NCBI GenBank assembly: GCA_028871475.1
Contig: JAGWMZ010000002.1
Coordinates: 1 to 64,000, forward strand
Source of the DNA: Sphingomonadales bacterium
Lineage (GTDB): Bacteria > Pseudomonadota > Alphaproteobacteria > Sphingomonadales > Sphingomonadaceae
DNA length: 64,000 bases
Reading direction: 5' to 3'
The position numbers and the translations under genes were made by a program. This document shows positions 9,038 to 17,799 of the stretch, piece by piece (the first letter of the stretch is position 1; each line of letters starts with the position of its first letter). The notes under the pieces were generated by a model. The model was not told the origin of the DNA and did no database searches. It saw only the letters and a list, made by a program, of their open reading frames with translations.

Positions 9038-10048
9038 ATGAGTGCGGATGATACACCAGAACTGAAGGTTGAATCCACCTCGATTGGCGCGCGCTTGCGG
9101 GCAGGGCGAGAGGCTGCCGGCCTTTCGCTGGCCGAGCTGAGCGAAACGACCAAGATCAACACCCGCCATCTTCAGGCGCTGGAAGCCGATGATTTCGCCA
9201 CGTTGCCCGGGCGCAGTTATGCGCTGGGCTTCGCGCGCAGCTATGCCCGCGCCGTGGGGCTCGACGAGAACGAGATCGTGGCCGCGATGCGCGCTGAATA
9301 TGCCGGTGCACAGCCGTCATCGGACACGGCCGCCACGCCCACCTTCACGCCGGGCGACCCGGCGCGCGTGCCCTCCTCGGGTTTTGCCTGGGTGGCGGGG
9401 ATCATCGCCCTGTTGGCGGCGGTGGGCGGCTATGTCTGGTGGCAGAATTATTACACGCCCTCGCTCGAACTGCCCTCGCTGCTGCCCAGCGAGACGCCCG
9501 CGCCCGAACAGACAGCCAGCGCCCCGGCGCCTGCCCCTGCGCCCAGCCCCACCGCGCCCAGCGGGCCGGTGGTGTTCACCGCTCAGGGAGATTCGGTCTG
9601 GGTGCGGTTCTATGATGGCACGACAAAGAAGATCCTCGCTGAAAAGTCGCTGTCGCGCGGTGAAAGCTACACCGTGCCCGGCGATGTTGCCGATCCGCGC
9701 CTGTGGACTGGCCATCCCGAACTGCTCGACATCACCATCGGCGGGCAGAGCGTGCCACGTCTGGCCAGCGCGATGAAGACGATGAAGGATGTGGCCGTCA
9801 CCGCGCAGGCGCTGATCGCGCGCTCCGCCCCGGCCGCCAGCCCCGAGCCTGCTGCCACAGGGGCGTCTGATGATGCCGCAGCGCCGGTCGCATCGCCTTC
9901 GCCGGAGCCGACCGCGAGCACGCCCGCCCGCGTCACCCATCCGCGCCCGCGCCGGCATCGCAAGTCCTCGGGTGAGACCATCACCGCCGGTGGGGTGCTG
10001 CCCCCCGGTGTGCCGCTGGTTTCCTCGCCTGCTCCGGGTAATCCCTGA
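9038..10048 (+). CDS. RodZ-like HTH membrane protein (DUF4115)
   Basis: A 336-residue bitopic protein: cytoplasmic Cro/CI-type helix-turn-helix at about 15-85 ([19 protein letters not shown] through YARAVGLDENEI), one membrane span near 115-140 (FAWVAGIIALLAAVGGYVWW), a Pro/Ala linker, a periplasmic DUF4115 beta domain (about 180-245) and a long Pro/Ser-rich tail with a basic RPRRHRK patch. RodZ proteins link MreB to the cell wall elongation machinery; the order of domains here is the same, so a morphogenetic role is likely by family. Start ATG at 9038 is set by the conserved N-terminus. No mreB is nearby. Confidence 0.85.
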   Translation: MSADDTPELKVESTSIGARLRAGREAAGLSLAELSETTKINTRHLQALEADDFATLPGRSYALGFARSYARAVGLDENEIVAAMRAEYAGAQPSSDTAATPTFTPGDPARVPSSGFAWVAGIIALLAAVGGYVWWQNYYTPSLELPSLLPSETPAPEQTASAPAPAPAPSPTAPSGPVVFTAQGDSVWVRFYDGTTKKILAEKSLSRGESYTVPGDVADPRLWTGHPELLDITIGGQSVPRLASAMKTMKDVAVTAQALIARSAPAASPEPAATGASDDAAAPVASPSPEPTASTPARVTHPRPRRHRKSSGETITAGGVLPPGVPLVSSPAPGNP

Positions 10049-10233
10049 GAGCGATCGCCAGCTATCCACAGTTGCAAAGAGGCGTTTGGCCGCGAGAGCG
10101 CCCGCCATGGCTCGACAAGCGTGGCTCGCCTGATGCATCACCCTCTTTCGGGCCGGTCGCCAATGGGCCGGCCTTACACCACAAGCGAAAGGGGCACCGG
10201 CATGGGTCGACCCCGATTTGGAGCAACAGGACG

Positions 10234-11208
10234 ATGACTCAGATGCGTGCGCGCGCGGCCGGTGTTCTGGCACTGGCGGCTCTGGCTGGCAGCAGCAGCC
10301 TGATGGCGGTGACGGTGGCCGTTCCCGCCGCCCACGCACAGGATGGTACCGTGGGCGAAATCCGCCTGCGCAAGCTGGAGGCCGAAGTGCGCGCGCTTCA
10401 GCGTCAAGTCTTCCCCGGCGGCCAGACCCAGTTCGAGGGGCCGGCGGCGCCGCCTCCGGGCACAACCTCGCCCGGCGCTGCGGTGGTTGGGTCGCCCGCC
10501 ACCTCGCCGGTGACCGATCTTCTGGCCCGGATGGATGCCATCGAGGCGCAGAACGCCCGGCTGACCGCGCAGGTCGAGGAACTGTCGAACCGCATGCGCA
10601 AGCTGGAGGCGCAGTCCGCTGCCACGCCGTCCGCCGCCGCCGCGCCGCTGCCGGCGGAGGTGGGTGAAACGCCCATGCCCGCCCAAACCTCGGCACCTGC
10701 GCCCACCGCTCCCCCGCCGCGCCCCAGGCCGGTTGTCGCCGCACCGCCGGCCAAGCCCATGCCGCCCAGTGCCGCGCGCGTGGCGGCCGTCAAGGCGATC
10801 ATCAAGCCCCAGACCGACGATGCCGGCGAGGATGACTACACCTATGGCTTCAAGCTGTGGGAGGCCAAATTCTACCCCGAGGCCGCGCAGCAGCTCAAAA
10901 TGTTCCTCGACAAATATCCGCGTCACAAGCGGGTGAGCTATGCGCGCAACCTGCTGGGCCGCGCCTATCTGGACGATGACAAGCCGCGTGAGGCCGCCAA
11001 CTGGTTCCTGCAGAACTATCAGGCCGACAAGAAGGGCGAACGCGCGCCCGACAGCCTGCTCTATCTGGCGCAGGCCATGGTGGACCTGAAGGATACCAAC
11101 CGCGCCTGCATCGCGCTGGGCGAATTTGCCGATACCTACAAGACCGAGGCTGCCGGTCGCCTGCACAGCCTGTATGACGAGACGCGCAAGTCGGCGGCGT
11201 GCAACTGA
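10234..11208 (+). CDS. cpoB: Tol-Pal system coordinator CpoB/YbgF
   Basis: A 324-residue periplasmic protein: signal peptide (1-35, cleavage near AHA-QDG), a short coiled coil (ATS..DLLARMDAIEAQNARLTAQVEEL), a Pro/Ala spacer, and C-terminal TPR repeats (DDYTYGFKLWEAKFYPEAAQQ and following). Family members coordinate peptidoglycan synthesis with Tol-Pal driven outer-membrane constriction. Start is the ATG at 10234 directly before the signal peptide. Its last ten bases overlap tilS. The rest of tol-pal is not adjacent. Confidence 0.88.
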   Translation: MTQMRARAAGVLALAALAGSSSLMAVTVAVPAAHAQDGTVGEIRLRKLEAEVRALQRQVFPGGQTQFEGPAAPPPGTTSPGAAVVGSPATSPVTDLLARMDAIEAQNARLTAQVEELSNRMRKLEAQSAATPSAAAAPLPAEVGETPMPAQTSAPAPTAPPPRPRPVVAAPPAKPMPPSAARVAAVKAIIKPQTDDAGEDDYTYGFKLWEAKFYPEAAQQLKMFLDKYPRHKRVSYARNLLGRAYLDDDKPREAANWFLQNYQADKKGERAPDSLLYLAQAMVDLKDTNRACIALGEFADTYKTEAAGRLHSLYDETRKSAACN

Positions 11209-12173
11209 GCATCGACCCCGCGCTGATCGGGCGTTTCGCGCAGGATCTGGCGCGGATCTGGCCTGAAGCGGATCAGGGCCAGAGGCGGGGAGCAGGGCAG
11301 GCACGCCTTGCCCTTGCCGTCTCAGGCGGGCCGGACAGTGTGGCGCTGCTGCTGCTGGCGCATCAGGCACTGCCGGGTCGGGTGATGGCGGCAACGGTTG
11401 ACCATCGTCTGCGCCCCGAGGCGGCGGAGGAAGCCGCCCATGTCGCGCGGATCTGTGCTGATCTTGGCGTTCCCCATGCCACGCTGCCGGTCGATGTGGC
11501 CGATGGCAATGTGCAGGCGCAGGCGCGCGAGGCGCGCTATGCGGCTTTGGCCGGGTGGATGGAGCGTGAAGGGCTGGCGGCTCTGGCCACGGCGCATCAT
11601 GCCGATGATCAGGCCGAAACGTTGGTGATGCGCCTCAACCGGGGCAGCGGCGTGGCGGGTTTGGCCGGGGTGCGCGAGAGGGCGCTGGTGCCAACGACGC
11701 GCTGGCCCTTGCTGCGCCCCCTGCTGGGCTGGCGGCGGGCTGAACTGGCGGCGATTGCCGCGCCTTGCGCGCCCGTACAGGACCCTTCGAACGAAAACAC
11801 AGCTTTCGACCGCGTGCGCATTCGTCAGGCGCTGGCGCAAAGCGATTGGGTCGACGTGCTCGCCTGGGCGCAGGCCGCCGCTCATCTGGCCGAGGCCGAT
11901 GCCGCGCTGGACTGGGCCGCCGCGCGCGAATGGGCCGAGAGCGTGACGCGCGATGCCATGGGCATCACCTATCGCCCGCAGGCGCCGCGCGGGGTCGCGC
12001 TGCGCGTGGTGTCCCGCATTGTGGAGGAGCTTGACGGGGCAGCGCGGGGCGGCGCCATCGCGCGGTTGTTCGATACGCTGGTGGCGCGTCAGCCCGGCTC
12101 CATCGGCAATCTGGTGGTGCGTCCCATGCCCTCGGGCTGGAGCTTTGCCAAAGCGCCCAAGCGCCGGGTCTAG
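11199..12173 (+). CDS. tilS: tRNA(Ile)-lysidine synthase TilS
   Basis: Attaches lysine to C34 of the CAU-anticodon tRNA-Ile so it reads AUA. The N-terminal PP-loop ATPase motif SGGPDSVAL lies near 42-50, followed by VDHRLRPEA and the ATAHHADDQAET motif typical of TilS. The protein (324 residues) is of the shorter alphaproteobacterial type with a reduced C-terminal region. It starts at a GTG (11199) inside the end of cpoB, a 10-base overlap that implies translational coupling; the usual order cpoB-tilS is conserved in alphaproteobacteria. ftsH, the common next gene, is absent here: a convergent L,D-transpeptidase follows. Confidence 0.92.
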   Translation: MQLSIDPALIGRFAQDLARIWPEADQGQRRGAGQARLALAVSGGPDSVALLLLAHQALPGRVMAATVDHRLRPEAAEEAAHVARICADLGVPHATLPVDVADGNVQAQAREARYAALAGWMEREGLAALATAHHADDQAETLVMRLNRGSGVAGLAGVRERALVPTTRWPLLRPLLGWRRAELAAIAAPCAPVQDPSNENTAFDRVRIRQALAQSDWVDVLAWAQAAAHLAEADAALDWAAAREWAESVTRDAMGITYRPQAPRGVALRVVSRIVEELDGAARGGAIARLFDTLVARQPGSIGNLVVRPMPSGWSFAKAPKRRV

Positions 12174-12186
12174 AGCACCGCCGCGT

Positions 12187-12903
12187 TCAGGCCGCGATTT
12201 TTCCCGCGTTGGTGATGATCACCTTGTCGCCCAGATGGGCAATGGCGAAGACCTTTTTGGCAAAATCCATCGGCACGCCCACGCAGCCATGGCTGGCATA
12301 GCCGTTTTGCACATGGGTGGCGTGGATCGTCACGCCATCATTGGTCAGCCGCATCATATAGGGCATGGGCGCATCATAGAGATTGGAGACGTGATGCGCG
12401 TCCTTTTGGGTGATGGGAAAAACGCCGGTGGGCGTGGGCTTGTCCTGGGTGCCCAGCAGAACCGCCGTGGTGCCGATTTCCACCCCGTCGCGAAACACCG
12501 AGAGCACGCGGGCTTTCAGATCGACGGTGATGATGAGCGCGCCGGTGGCGGGCGCGTTCTTCTCGTCCCAGAACCACTGGCCGTATTTGATCGGCTCGTT
12601 GATCGTCAGCGTGTGGCGGATGGTGAGCAGCGGCTTTTCGGCGGCATGGGCCTGCGTCGCTGCGACAGCCGACGGCGCGGGTCTGGCGGCGGCATAGCTG
12701 GCGCCAGCCTCGGGTTCGGGCACCTCGGGTGCTCTTGCCGCCACGGTGTTGGCAGGCTCGGCCTCGGGCGCTGCGATCTGGCTCAGATGCGCCGTGCCCA
12801 TATGTTCGTCGGCCGTGATCAGCCCCACGCCCGCCAGCACCAGCGCGCCCAGCGAGGCGGCGATCAGAATGGGCAAATGCTTGGCAGGGGTGGGCTGGGC
12901 CAT
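12187..12903 (-). CDS. YkuD-type L,D-transpeptidase
   Basis: Makes meso-DAP/meso-DAP or protein-peptidoglycan crosslinks in the periplasm. An N-terminal signal anchor (10-30), an Ala/Pro linker and the YkuD domain (about 120-235) with the catalytic set H194 (TIHAT), H205 and C207 in SHGCVGVP. The Arg that usually follows the motif cysteine (SHGC[IV]R) is Gly209 here. The stop faces the tilS stop 13 bases away. Its domain and lone-gene position give no more precise role. Confidence 0.87.
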   Translation of the reverse strand: MAQPTPAKHLPILIAASLGALVLAGVGLITADEHMGTAHLSQIAAPEAEPANTVAARAPEVPEPEAGASYAAARPAPSAVAATQAHAAEKPLLTIRHTLTINEPIKYGQWFWDEKNAPATGALIITVDLKARVLSVFRDGVEIGTTAVLLGTQDKPTPTGVFPITQKDAHHVSNLYDAPMPYMMRLTNDGVTIHATHVQNGYASHGCVGVPMDFAKKVFAIAHLGDKVIITNAGKIAA

Positions 12904-13016
12904 GGATCGGGTCTTTTGCTGGAGGTCGCCCCATGGTGCTGCACCAGTATAGGGTAAAAATCCAGCACTGCCTCACCGCTGTTCCAGCCGGGGACAAGCG
13001 GGGGTGGCAGAGGTTA

Positions 13017-13045
13017 ACGGGGCGCCCTTGGCCAAGGCGCCCCGT
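13017..13045 (-). terminator. ppc terminator hairpin
   Basis: Ten bases past the ppc stop on the minus strand lies a perfect 10-bp stem (ACGGGGCGCC at 13017-13026 with GGCGCCCCGT at 13036-13045) around a self-complementary loop, followed on that strand by TTAACC. Position and strength suit an intrinsic-type terminator despite the short T-run. Confidence 0.65.
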
Positions 13046-13054
13046 CATCATGCC

Positions 13055-15835
13055 TCAGCCATGGGCGCCGAATTCATTGGCGATGGCCGTGCCGATGCGC
13101 AGTGAGAGTGCGTGCACCCGCTCGATCGGCTCGATATAGTCGCGCCGGATGGCGGCATAGCCATTGGCGGCATCGTCGGGGTAATCCGCAGGCTCGTCGA
13201 CGGTGAAGTCGGACAGGCTGGGGAAGCTGGTGGGGAAGGCGCGCTTCAATTGGGCCAGCGCATCCTCCACCCGCAGGCTGAACACCATTTCCAGCACGTC
13301 ATCGCGCGAGATGTCATTGGCGCGACTGAAGGCGGGCACCATCACCACCTTCAGGAACATGTGCTGGAACAGTGCCAGACGCAGCGCCTGCAACACGCCG
13401 ATCATCCGGCGCGTATGCTCGCGGTCCTTGGCCGACATCGCGCCCGGCTCCTCGGGGATGAGGCGCAGAAGCTCATGCAGCTTGAGCGCATCGACCCGCA
13501 GCCGTGTCGACATGCGGCGGAACACGCCCGCCCGATCATCGCCGGTGAGATATTCGGCCAGAGCAAGGCAGCCCCCGGCGATATGGTCCTCACTGCCGCG
13601 ATAGGGGCGGCTGGCCCAATAGGCGCTGTTGAACAGTTCGCCAAAGGCGGTCATCGTCTTGATGCTGGCCACGGCATTGGCGGCGCGCACCAGCCGCACC
13701 ATCTGCCGCCCGCGATCGCTGGAAGCCAAAAGTTCGGCCATGGCTTCGTAATTGCCCTCCGCCGCCGTGCCGAAACCGGCGATGATGTTCACCGGATAGC
13801 CCAGCTGCTGCAGGATGGCATTATGCGGGATCGCGCGGATCTGGCGCAGGCTCATCGTGCGGTCGCTGGCGATATCGCTCTGGCGGCGGCTCTTGCGGCT
13901 GCCCGTGTCGTTGAGCAGGCCAAGGCCGAAGGCCGTCACCGCGCGGGCATAGGTGGAGGAGGCCAGATGCTGTTGCTGCACCCGGCGGATGGCGCGATAG
14001 AAATCGAGGCTGAGATCGGTACGGCGATAGAAGGGGTCGGTCGGCGCATAGGGGTCGGCCTGGGCGGGGGCCAGTTCGATGAAGCGGGTGAGGGTGGCCA
14101 GCGCCAGCTCATCGGTCCCGAAATGGAGATAGCCGTCGCCGCCCTGAAAGCTGACTTCGGGCTCCAGCCTGATCCCTGCCCGCACGAACCGGCGCCGCGC
14201 CCAGGGGCTGAGCGGCCATGCGAGGCGGTCGGCCATGCTGGCGGGGTGGGCGCCGCGGCCCATGCTCTCGCCATGGGTGTTGAAGATGAGGGCGGAAACA
14301 TCCCCCAGCTCATTGGCGGCCATGGCCTGCGAAAGGCGGCCCTGCAGGCGCTCGATGGCGAGGCTGGCCGGGATCTGGCCGACGAAGCGGCCCGCATCGG
14401 AAAAGCCGGTCTGGATCGCCACCCGGCCGCGCAACCGGGCATAGGCGCGATAGGCAGGCTCGGCCAGCAGATCGTCGAGGAAGCGGCCGCCATGTTCCAG
14501 CGCGGCTTCCGTCTCGAACAGGGGCGAGACATCGACCTTGTTCTCGATGCCGAACAGCTTGGCATAGTAAAGCGCGGCCAGCACGGTGGTGGGCTGCTCA
14601 CATTCGGCCACCAGCATGCGGATCGGCGTGTCGGCGTCGATATGCTGGAGGATCTGCGCCATGGTGAGGAACAGGCGCACAGCGGTGGAATTCTCGATGG
14701 CCAGTGCCGCGAAATTGCTGCGCAGCGGCTTTGCGGCAGCCAGCAGGTCGCGCATCTTCATCAGCGCCGCCTGGCTGGCGAGATCCAGCTTGCCATCGGG
14801 ATCGATGCGGCGGCGGATGGCGTTTTGCAACTGGCTGGAATTCACGCGGAAGTGAATCCACGACATGCCCAGCCCATCGGCCCGCATGGCCGAGGCGGCG
14901 ACCAGCAGCGCCTGCGCCACCTCGTCATCCGCCGTGGCGGCCAGCGTCTCCAGTTCCTTGACGATGCCAGTCAGGCTGGTCAGCTTGTCAGGGTGTTCAT
15001 GGGTGAGCTGATTGGCGGCCGAGGCGACCTTGGCCGGGTCCTTCATGTCACCGGCGAACAGTGCGGCCATGTCAGCGGCGCGCGTTCCGGCGGCGGCCAG
15101 CCGCTCGGCGATTTCGGGCGCGGGCTCTTCCAGCATGGCGGCATAAGAGGCGAGGCGCTCGGCCTTTTCCTGTAGGCGGTAACGCACGCAGGTCTGCCAG
15201 CCGATGTCGGTGCGCCCGTCCATGTCATAGCCCACCCAACTGGCAAAGCGCAGCGGCACCGGGGCCAGGCTGCGCCATTGCTGGGGCCAGCGGGTGCGCG
15301 CCACATCCAGCAGCGCGCCGGTGATGACATCGCGGGCCTTCTGGGCGCGGGCAATGGCGGCCATGGCATCGTCATGCTCGGAATCGAGCGTGATGACATC
15401 GCGCGCATGGGGCGCGGCGCAGACCGCGTGGTTCTCCACATCGCCCGTGCTGGCGGCGGCGGCCACGGCGTGGGCCTGCGCGCGCGCCAACAGGAAGGTG
15501 GGGTGCGCGGTGAAGACGATATGGGCGACCGGGCGGCTCCACTTGGCGGCAAAGCCTGCGAAATCGGCCGCCTCGGCCAGCCCCTTGACGCGCGCCACAT
15601 TGGTGGCCGGATCGACCGGCCCGGCGATGCGTTCCAGCCGCCGCGCGCGGGCCAGCAGCCCTTCGCATTCCAGCTCGGCGACCAGCGCCTCGATCTGGTC
15701 GAGCGAGAGTTCGCCCTTTTCCATCTGGCGCGACAGTTCAAGCCCCAGTTGGAACACCGGATTGAACAGCGGGGTTTCTACCGTGCGCTCGTGCAGTTCC
15801 TGCAAACGGCGGTCAAGGGCGGCAATTTCGCTCAT
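13055..15835 (-). CDS. ppc: phosphoenolpyruvate carboxylase, divergent type
   Basis: Anaplerotic carboxylation of PEP to oxaloacetate. The 926-residue protein has the catalytic His111 in VFTAHPT, the IHFRVNSS segment that corresponds to the conserved Arg region, GFSDAGR in place of GYSDSGKD, and the C-terminal family end. The glycine-rich catalytic loop, usually FHGRGGTVGRGGGP, reads NTHGESMGRGAHP (519-531): it is about two residues shorter and the essential Arg (R587 in E. coli) aligns with Glu523. Start ATG at 15835 follows GGGAG at good spacing; a GTG nine bases earlier is less likely. It lies downstream of the Entner-Doudoroff genes and has its own terminator. Activity is inferred from the fold, not assured. 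Confidence 0.85.
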   Translation of the reverse strand: MSEIAALDRRLQELHERTVETPLFNPVFQLGLELSRQMEKGELSLDQIEALVAELECEGLLARARRLERIAGPVDPATNVARVKGLAEAADFAGFAAKWSRPVAHIVFTAHPTFLLARAQAHAVAAAASTGDVENHAVCAAPHARDVITLDSEHDDAMAAIARAQKARDVITGALLDVARTRWPQQWRSLAPVPLRFASWVGYDMDGRTDIGWQTCVRYRLQEKAERLASYAAMLEEPAPEIAERLAAAGTRAADMAALFAGDMKDPAKVASAANQLTHEHPDKLTSLTGIVKELETLAATADDEVAQALLVAASAMRADGLGMSWIHFRVNSSQLQNAIRRRIDPDGKLDLASQAALMKMRDLLAAAKPLRSNFAALAIENSTAVRLFLTMAQILQHIDADTPIRMLVAECEQPTTVLAALYYAKLFGIENKVDVSPLFETEAALEHGGRFLDDLLAEPAYRAYARLRGRVAIQTGFSDAGRFVGQIPASLAIERLQGRLSQAMAANELGDVSALIFNTHGESMGRGAHPASMADRLAWPLSPWARRRFVRAGIRLEPEVSFQGGDGYLHFGTDELALATLTRFIELAPAQADPYAPTDPFYRRTDLSLDFYRAIRRVQQQHLASSTYARAVTAFGLGLLNDTGSRKSRRQSDIASDRTMSLRQIRAIPHNAILQQLGYPVNIIAGFGTAAEGNYEAMAELLASSDRGRQMVRLVRAANAVASIKTMTAFGELFNSAYWASRPYRGSEDHIAGGCLALAEYLTGDDRAGVFRRMSTRLRVDALKLHELLRLIPEEPGAMSAKDREHTRRMIGVLQALRLALFQHMFLKVVMVPAFSRANDISRDDVLEMVFSLRVEDALAQLKRAFPTSFPSLSDFTVDEPADYPDDAANGYAAIRRDYIEPIERVHALSLRIGTAIANEFGAHG

Positions 15836-16053
15836 CAAGGACACTCCCGAAACATGGTGGCTCCGCGCGTACCTCTTTCGGTCAATCCGTTCCCGTCATG
15901 CGGCCTGTTCCTCGCCCAAGGGCGGACAGGCTCGTGGGGGAGCAGCCTAACGCAAGCCCGCCATGATGGAAGGCCAAAGATGCACAGCCCGCAAGAGCGT
16001 TGGCAGGTGCTGCAAGGCGGAACTGGGGCAGGACCGCCCGGCAACCCTGTGGT

Positions 16054-16075
16054 GGAGGCACCATCATGTGCCTCC
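16054..16075 (-). terminator. hairpin after eda
   Basis: Perfect 8-bp stem (GGAGGCAC / GTGCCTCC) with a six-base loop, 31 bases past the eda stop on the minus strand. No T-run follows. It probably marks the end of the zwf-edd-glk-eda transcript; the remaining ~215 bases to the ppc start would hold the ppc promoter. Confidence 0.5.
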
Positions 16076-16106
16076 GGCGTGGTGGTGACGGGCTGGGGGG
16101 CTTGGC

Positions 16107-16742
16107 TCAGGCCTTCAGTGCGGCGGCCTGGGCGGCGGCAGCTTCGATGGCGGCGGTGTCGACCTTGCTGCCGTCAAAGGCGCTCTTGGGCAGCATCCAG
16201 CTGCCGCCGACGCAGAGCACCGGATCAAAGGCCAGATAGGTGGGCGCGGTGGCAAGGGTAATGCCACCCGTCGGGCAGAAACGTGCCGAGCCGAAGGGCG
16301 CGGCGATGGCCTTGAGGGCAGCAATGCCGCCGCTGGCCTCGGCGGGGAAGAACTTGAAGCGCGAGAGGCCAAGGTCCATGCCCAGCATGATGTCGGCCGC
16401 ATTCGCCGTGCCGGGCAGGAAGGGGATGTCGGCCTTGACGGCAGCCTCGCCCAGCGCAGGGGTGAGGCCGGGCGAGACGATAAATTCGCTGCCGGCATCA
16501 ATCGCGGCGGCCAGATCGCGCGGGTTCAGCACCGTGCCCGCCCCGACGATGGCGCCGGGCACCTGCTTCATCAGTTTGATCGCATCGAGCGCGCAAGGGG
16601 TGCGCAGCGTCACCTCCAGCACCTTGAGGCCACCGGCGACCAGCGCCTCGGCCACGGGCAGGGCGTGCTCGATATCCTCGATCACGATCACCGGGATCAC
16701 GGGCGCCGTGCGCATGATGGCGTCGATAGCAGGAGCGGTCAT
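16107..16742 (-). CDS. eda: KDPG aldolase (2-dehydro-3-deoxyphosphogluconate aldolase)
   Basis: Splits 2-keto-3-deoxy-6-phosphogluconate into pyruvate and glyceraldehyde 3-phosphate, the last step of the Entner-Doudoroff pathway. In the 211-residue barrel, Lys130 in SRFKFFPAE is the Schiff-base lysine and Glu43 in LEVTLRT the general acid/base; the phosphate loop is PTGGI (157-161). Its ATG overlaps the glk stop by four bases (ATGA), so the two are translationally coupled. Confidence 0.96.
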   Translation of the reverse strand: MTAPAIDAIMRTAPVIPVIVIEDIEHALPVAEALVAGGLKVLEVTLRTPCALDAIKLMKQVPGAIVGAGTVLNPRDLAAAIDAGSEFIVSPGLTPALGEAAVKADIPFLPGTANAADIMLGMDLGLSRFKFFPAEASGGIAALKAIAAPFGSARFCPTGGITLATAPTYLAFDPVLCVGGSWMLPKSAFDGSKVDTAAIEAAAAQAAALKA

Positions 16743-17722
16743 TGCACATGTTCCTTCTGGAAGGCAGCGGCGGCGCCCAGCAGGCCCGGCTGCGGATGGG
16801 TGATGAGCTTGACCGGCAGGCCCGCCATCAGGTTTTCAAAGCGCCCCTTGGCGCGGAAACGGTCGCCAAAGCCGCTGGCCACCAGCGTGTCGCGAATGCG
16901 CAGGCCCAGCCCGCCCGCGATCACCACGCCAACGGCGCCATGGGCCAGCGCATAATCGCCTGCCGCGCTGCCCAGCGACAGGCAGAAGCGATCGACCGCC
17001 GCGGCGCAAAGCACATGTTCGCGGCGCTGTTCCGGGTCGGTGCCGCAGGTCCAGATCGTGCGATCGTCGAGCGGGACGATCGCCTTGCCCTCCAGTGCGG
17101 CGAGCGTTTCATAGATATCGACAATGGCCGGGCCCGAAACGACGCGCTCCACGCTGACGCGGCGGTGGCGCTTGCGCAAACGGGCCAGCAGCGCATCCTC
17201 AATGGCGTCGAGCGGGGCAAAGTCGATATGGCCCGCTTCGGTGGCCTGCACATGGTAATTGCCGGTGCCATCGCGCCACAATTGCGCCACGCCAAGGCCC
17301 GTGCCTGGGCCCGGGATGCTGATCGTGCCCTTGGCGGGCAGCGGCACGTCGGGGCCGGTAAGATGCAGGAAATGCTCGGGGCCCGCATGGGCCACAGCAT
17401 GGCCGATGGCACCGAAATCATTGATCAGCGTGACCGCGTCGATGTCGAGCCGGTCGTGAAGCTGGCCAGGATAGATCACCCAGGGGTTGTTGGTGAACTT
17501 GATCGAATCGCCACCGACCGGCCCGGCAATGGCCAGCGTCGCCGCGCGCGGCAGGGTGCCGCCGTTGATCTCGGCAAAATGGGCCCAGGCCGATTCGAAG
17601 CTGGCATGGTCCTTGGTGTGCAATGTCGCCACTTCGCCCAGCGAGACCGTGCCGTTTTCGGCCAGGGTCGCGATGGTGAAGCGGGCATGTGTGCCGCCGA
17701 TATCAACCGATACGATATCCAT
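16739..17722 (-). CDS. glk: glucokinase
   Basis: Phosphorylates glucose with ATP to feed zwf. The 327-residue protein opens with the ATP-phosphate motif DIGGTHARF (7-15) and has LINDFGAIGH and the hexose-binding EAGHIDFAP segment of bacterial group A glucokinases. It lies between edd (77 bases upstream) and eda (four-base overlap). The edd-glk spacer holds a possible 7-bp stem (17759-17765 with 17781-17787). The order zwf-edd-glk is the one known from Zymomonas. Confidence 0.93.
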   Translation of the reverse strand: MDIVSVDIGGTHARFTIATLAENGTVSLGEVATLHTKDHASFESAWAHFAEINGGTLPRAATLAIAGPVGGDSIKFTNNPWVIYPGQLHDRLDIDAVTLINDFGAIGHAVAHAGPEHFLHLTGPDVPLPAKGTISIPGPGTGLGVAQLWRDGTGNYHVQATEAGHIDFAPLDAIEDALLARLRKRHRRVSVERVVSGPAIVDIYETLAALEGKAIVPLDDRTIWTCGTDPEQRREHVLCAAAVDRFCLSLGSAAGDYALAHGAVGVVIAGGLGLRIRDTLVASGFGDRFRAKGRFENLMAGLPVKLITHPQPGLLGAAAAFQKEHVQ

Positions 17723-17799
17723 GAAAGCCCCGTAAACTATTGCTATTCAGGGAAGGCTGGCGGGCTCGTCCTCTCGTCAGGCCCGCCGGTCTTCCAGCG

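Noticed and set aside
10055..10080. DnaA box (CTATCCACA) after the RodZ-like gene
   Set aside because: Single one-mismatch copy; no cluster, no dnaA or origin features.
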